Assembly: GCA_036257595.1 (NCBI GenBank)
Contig: DATAFF010000160.1
Span: 1-30,551, forward strand
DNA from: DATAFF01 sp036257595
GTDB taxonomy: Bacteria > Pseudomonadota > Alphaproteobacteria > Rhizobiales > Aestuariivirgaceae
Reading direction: 5' to 3'
Length of the DNA: 30,551 nt
Below the pieces are notes generated by a model, which saw only the letters and a list, made by a program, of their open reading frames with translations, was not told the origin of the DNA and did no database searches. Shown here piece after piece: positions 27,780-30,551 of this stretch (positions within the stretch are counted from its first letter, which is position 1; the number at the start of each line of letters is the position of its first letter). The position numbers and the translations under genes were made by a program.

Positions 27780-28421
27780 TTGGGCACCCCCGAAGCAGCC
27801 AGCGACAATTCGACGAGCGATGCCCCGGTGGTCATCAAGAAATACGCCAACCGCCGCCTCTACAACACCTCGACCAGCAGCTACGTCACCCTCGACGATC
27901 TCGCCGAGATGGTCAAAAAGGGCACCGATTTCTCGGTCTATGACGCCAAGACCGGCGAGGACATCACGCGTTCGGTGCTGACCCAGATCATCTTTGACGA
28001 GGAGAACAAGGGGCAGAACCTGCTGCCCATCCGTTTTCTGCGCCAGCTGATCCGCTTTTACGGCGACAGCATGCAGGCCTTCATCCCGAGCTATCTCGAA
28101 TTCTCGCTCGAATCGCTGACCCGCGAGCAGGAGCGGTTTCGCCAGCAAATGATGGAATCCTTCGGCGGCGAGCCGTTCCGCGCCATGGAGGAGCAGGCAC
28201 GGCGCAATGTCGCGATGTTTCAGCAGGCCGTGCAGATGTTCAATCCATTTGCCATGCCGCCGGCGACCAACCCGGTCGATGCCGCGACCCCTGCGGCGGC
28301 CGCAGGCACTGGGCCGAGCGAGCCCGCCGCCTCGCCCCAGGAGGACATCCGCGCCCTCAAGGAAGAGCTAAAGGCGGTGCAGCGCCAGCTCGAGCAGCTC
28401 GCGGCCACCCGCAAGGGCTGA
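27780..28421 (+). CDS. phaR: Polyhydroxyalkanoate synthesis repressor PhaR
   Basis: PhaR (213 residues) binds PHB granules and pha promoters and represses phasin and pha genes when polymer is absent. The DNA-binding N-terminal domain is VVIKKYANRRLYNTSTSSYV (17-36) continuing to about residue 76, followed by the PHB-accumulation regulatory domain with RQLIRFYGDSMQAFIPSYLE. The C-terminus is Ala/Pro-rich and then a Glu/Gln/Leu coiled coil (about 185-210). No in-frame ATG lies before the domain. I choose the TTG at 27780 because GAAGGG ends nine bases before it. The frame is open further upstream to 27618 but those residues look non-coding. Confidence 0.9.
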   Translation: MGTPEAASDNSTSDAPVVIKKYANRRLYNTSTSSYVTLDDLAEMVKKGTDFSVYDAKTGEDITRSVLTQIIFDEENKGQNLLPIRFLRQLIRFYGDSMQAFIPSYLEFSLESLTREQERFRQQMMESFGGEPFRAMEEQARRNVAMFQQAVQMFNPFAMPPATNPVDAATPAAAAGTGPSEPAASPQEDIRALKEELKAVQRQLEQLAATRKG

Positions 28422-28546
28422 CCCCTCCCTTCGCCTCACTCTCGCTCGCACATGATAAAAAGTCATGCCCGTGACCATTTTGTCATTCGCAGGCCGGGCC
28501 GCCGGCAAGGTACAGATGGGGCAAAGCATTCAGGAGGAATTCAGCC

Positions 28547-30226
28547 ATGGCGGCTCCCAAAAGCGACATTGAAATTGCCAGGGCCGCCAAGATGCGGCCG
28601 ATCCAGGACATCGGCGAGCGTCTCGGCATACGGGCCGAGTACCTCATTCCCTATGGTCATACCAAAGCCAAGGTCAGCCTGGACTACATCGAGTCCTTGA
28701 AGGACCGCCCCGACGGCAAGCTGATCCTCGTCACCGCCATCACCCCGACACCCGCCGGCGAGGGCAAGACCACCACCACGGTCGGCCTGGGCGATGGTCT
28801 CAACCGCATCGGCAAGCGTGCCGTCGTCTGCCTCCGCGAGCCCTCGCTTGGTCCTTGCTTCGGCATGAAGGGGGGCGCTGCCGGCGGCGGCTACGCCCAG
28901 ATCGTGCCGATGGACGATATCAACCTGCACTTTACCGGAGATTTCCACGCCATCACCACCGCCCACAATCTCCTCTCGGCGATGATCGACAACCACATCT
29001 ATTGGGGGAACGAGCTCGGCATCGACTCGCGCCGCGTCGCCTGGCGGCGGGTGCTCGACATGAACGATCGGGCGCTGCGCGAGATCGTCTGCTCGTTGGG
29101 CGGCGTCGCCAATGGCTATCCCCGCGAGGCCGGGTTCGACATCACGGTCGCCTCGGAGATCATGGCCATTCTCTGCCTTGCGACCTCGCTCGAGGATCTC
29201 GAGCGGCGTCTGTCGCAGATCGTCGTCGCCGCCCGCCGCGACAAGAACCCGCTCCTCGCCAGGGATCTGAAGGCGCCCGGCGCCATGACCGTGCTGCTCA
29301 AGGATGCGCTGATGCCGAACCTGGTGCAGACGCTGGAGAACAATCCGGCCTTTGTCCACGGCGGCCCGTTCGCCAACATCGCCCATGGCTGCAATTCGGT
29401 GATGGCGACCAAGGCCGGCCTTAAGCTTGCCGACTATGTCGTCACCGAGGCCGGCTTCGGTGCCGATCTCGGTGCCGAGAAGTTCATCGACATCAAGTGC
29501 CGCAAGGCCGGTCTTTCCCCGTCTGCCGCCGTGGTGGTGGCGACCATCCGTGCACTGAAGATGCATGGCGGTCTCACCAAGGAGGAGCTCAAGACCGAGA
29601 ACGTCGCGGCGCTGAAAAAGGGCTTGTCCAATCTCGGCCGTCATCTCGAGAACCTGAACAAATTCGGTCTGCCGGTCGCCGTCGCCATCAACAACTTCAT
29701 CACCGACACCGAGGCCGAGGCGGCGGCGATCAAGGAGTTCTGCGCCGACAAGGGCGTCGAGGCGTTTCGCTGCACCCATTGGGCCGAGGGCTCCAAGGGC
29801 ACCGAGGCGCTGGCCCGCCATGTCGTCACCCTGGCCGAAGGCTCGAAGCCCGTGCTCAAGCCCCTTTATGGCGACGACCTGCCGCTGTGGGAGAAGATCA
29901 AGACCATCGCCAAGGAGATCTACCGGGCCGACGACGCCGTCGCCGACACCTCGGTCAGGAACCAGCTCCGCGAGTTCGAGGCTCAAGGCTACGGCAAGTT
30001 CCCCATCTGCATGGCCAAGACGCAATACTCCTTCTCGACCGATCCCAATCTTAAAGGCGCGCCGAGCCACCATGTCGTGCCCATCCGCGAGGTGCGGCTC
30101 TCTGCCGGCGCCGAGTTCGTCGTCGCGATCTGCGGCGATGTCATGACCATGCCGGGCCTGCCCAAGGTGCCCTCGGCCGAGGTCATCGGCCTCGACGAGC
30201 AGGGGCAGATCGTTGGGTTGTTCTAG
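28547..30226 (+). CDS. fhs: Formate-tetrahydrofolate ligase
   Basis: Fhs (559 residues) makes 10-formyl-tetrahydrofolate from formate, THF and ATP. The P-loop is TPTPAGEGKTTT (66-77). Family blocks include LREPSLGPCFGMKGGAAGGGYAQI, DINLHFTGDFHAITTAHNLL, the GPFANIAHGCNSV stretch and EAGFGADLGAEKF. AGGAGG lies nine bases before the ATG. In methylotrophic and rhizobial alphaproteobacteria it links formate to one-carbon pools. The 125-base region upstream, after phaR, contains a small inverted repeat (CATGA at 28451-28455, TCATG at 28463-28467). The gene converges on the dehydratase fragment, and repeat copy 6 lies between them. Confidence 0.97.
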   Translation: MAAPKSDIEIARAAKMRPIQDIGERLGIRAEYLIPYGHTKAKVSLDYIESLKDRPDGKLILVTAITPTPAGEGKTTTTVGLGDGLNRIGKRAVVCLREPSLGPCFGMKGGAAGGGYAQIVPMDDINLHFTGDFHAITTAHNLLSAMIDNHIYWGNELGIDSRRVAWRRVLDMNDRALREIVCSLGGVANGYPREAGFDITVASEIMAILCLATSLEDLERRLSQIVVAARRDKNPLLARDLKAPGAMTVLLKDALMPNLVQTLENNPAFVHGGPFANIAHGCNSVMATKAGLKLADYVVTEAGFGADLGAEKFIDIKCRKAGLSPSAAVVVATIRALKMHGGLTKEELKTENVAALKKGLSNLGRHLENLNKFGLPVAVAINNFITDTEAEAAAIKEFCADKGVEAFRCTHWAEGSKGTEALARHVVTLAEGSKPVLKPLYGDDLPLWEKIKTIAKEIYRADDAVADTSVRNQLREFEAQGYGKFPICMAKTQYSFSTDPNLKGAPSHHVVPIREVRLSAGAEFVVAICGDVMTMPGLPKVPSAEVIGLDEQGQIVGLF

Positions 30227-30230
30227 CGAG

Positions 30231-30290
30231 TAGGCAGTAGGCAGTAGGCAGATCACCGCTCACTGCCTATTTGCCTAATGCCGACTGCCT
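30231..30290. repeat. Dispersed heptamer palindrome, copy 6 (fhs/dehydratase convergent junction)
   Basis: Bases 30232-30250 (three tandem TAGGCAG heptamers) pair with 30272-30290 in 17 of 19 positions. On the minus strand the loop reads GGCAGTGAGCGGTG (30254-30267), identical to the core of copies 1 and 4 but in the opposite orientation. It begins five bases after the fhs stop and ends 11 bases before the stop of the dehydratase gene. Confidence 0.9.
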
Positions 30291-30301
30291 CTGTCTGCAC
30301 A

Positions 30302-30551
30302 CTATCCGTTACGCGCTCCGAAAGTTGCCGGATCCACATTCGCCCCGCAGATCACCACTCCAATCCGCTCTTGGGCGTGGGGCTGGTAGCGGCCCGACAA
30401 CAACGGCGCAAGCGCCGTCGCCCCGCCGGGCTCGGTGATGAGCCTGAGATTGTCCCACAGCCAGGCCTGAGCGGCGACGATGTCGCGATCCTCGACCAGC
30501 ACGGAGCGCGCACCGGTTTGTGCCAGAATGCCATAGGAGAGCTCGCCGAGC
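30302..30551 (-). CDS. Threonine/serine dehydratase-like PLP enzyme (3' fragment, 5' end outside window)
   Basis: Only the last 83 residues are visible; the frame stays open to the window end. The segment EPGGATALAPLLSGRY is the C-terminal PLP-phosphate-region block of fold-type II Ser/Thr dehydratases, and the tail GVVICGANVDPATF matches the GGN(V/I)D block that ends catabolic threonine ammonia-lyases. No ACT-type regulatory domain follows, so it is the short catabolic or racemase-like form. Whether the substrate is threonine, serine or another hydroxy amino acid cannot be decided. It converges on fhs. Confidence 0.82.
   Translation of the reverse strand, partial: LGELSYGILAQTGARSVLVEDRDIVAAQAWLWDNLRLITEPGGATALAPLLSGRYQPHAQERIGVVICGANVDPATFGARNG

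Noticed and set aside
28541..30256. Minus-strand open frame of 571 codons opposite fhs
   Set aside because: It mirrors fhs through its whole length and has no recognisable domain, while fhs carries a clear P-loop and full family length.

Overview
This window is a compact stretch of high-GC chromosome from an alphaproteobacterium, most likely order Hyphomicrobiales (Rhizobiales). The evidence is the gene content: an F1-only ATP synthase operon (atpHAGDC) beside priA, the ffh-rpsP-rimM-trmD-rplS block, an mtgA-rpmF pair, an IalB-family secreted protein, a phaAB/phaR polyhydroxyalkanoate locus, a B12-dependent class II ribonucleotide reductase, and an Ala-rich N-terminal extension on AtpD of the kind seen in rhizobial and Brucella-type proteins. 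Genus cannot be decided from the sequence alone. Both window ends cut genes (pxpC at the left, a Ser/Thr dehydratase-like gene at the right). No tRNA, rRNA, CRISPR array, phage gene or transposase was seen, and no gene-free stretch exceeds about 220 bases. Layout: 1-774 3' part of pxpC (+); 818-5771 atpC, atpD, atpG, atpA, atpH (all -, transcribed from atpH); 5990-8161 priA (-); 8251-8904 transaldolase-like fsa (+); 8920-12640 rplS, trmD, rimM, rpsP, ffh (-, transcribed from ffh); 12856-13842 quinone oxidoreductase-like MDR protein (-); 13990-14520 IalB-like protein (+); 14599-15762 rlmN (+); 15819-18122 nrdJ (+); 18134-19576 small membrane protein, rpmF, mtgA (-); 19652-20539 ispA-like prenyl synthase (+); 20596-24721 a tightly coupled five-gene minus-strand operon (methyltransferase, chorismate mutase fusion, hisC-type aminotransferase, tyrC, chaC); 24794-25564 gloB (+); 25641-27603 phaB and phaA (-); 27780-28421 phaR (+); 28547-30226 fhs (+); 30302-30551 dehydratase fragment (-). 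Functionally, the window is mostly core metabolism: ATP synthesis, translation and protein targeting (SRP, three ribosomal proteins, RimM, TrmD, RlmN), replication restart and dNTP supply (PriA, NrdJ), isoprenoid precursors, tyrosine/phenylalanine synthesis, carbon storage and one-carbon metabolism. The most notable non-genic signal is a family of six dispersed, roughly 60-77 base palindromic elements built from a 7-base unit (TAGGCAG/TAGGCAA) on one arm and its complement on the other. They lie at about 0.78, 5.95, 12.84, 20.58, 25.60 and 30.26 kb. Every copy abuts the 3' end of at least one gene; four of six lie between convergent genes. Four copies share a conserved non-palindromic loop core (GGCAGTGAGCGGTG or a two-base variant), three in one orientation and one in the other, which argues for a disseminated element and not for independent hairpins. 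Three genes (pxpC, the MDR oxidoreductase and chaC) end inside the element and share the repeat-encoded tail G-(S/G)-R-Q-stop.
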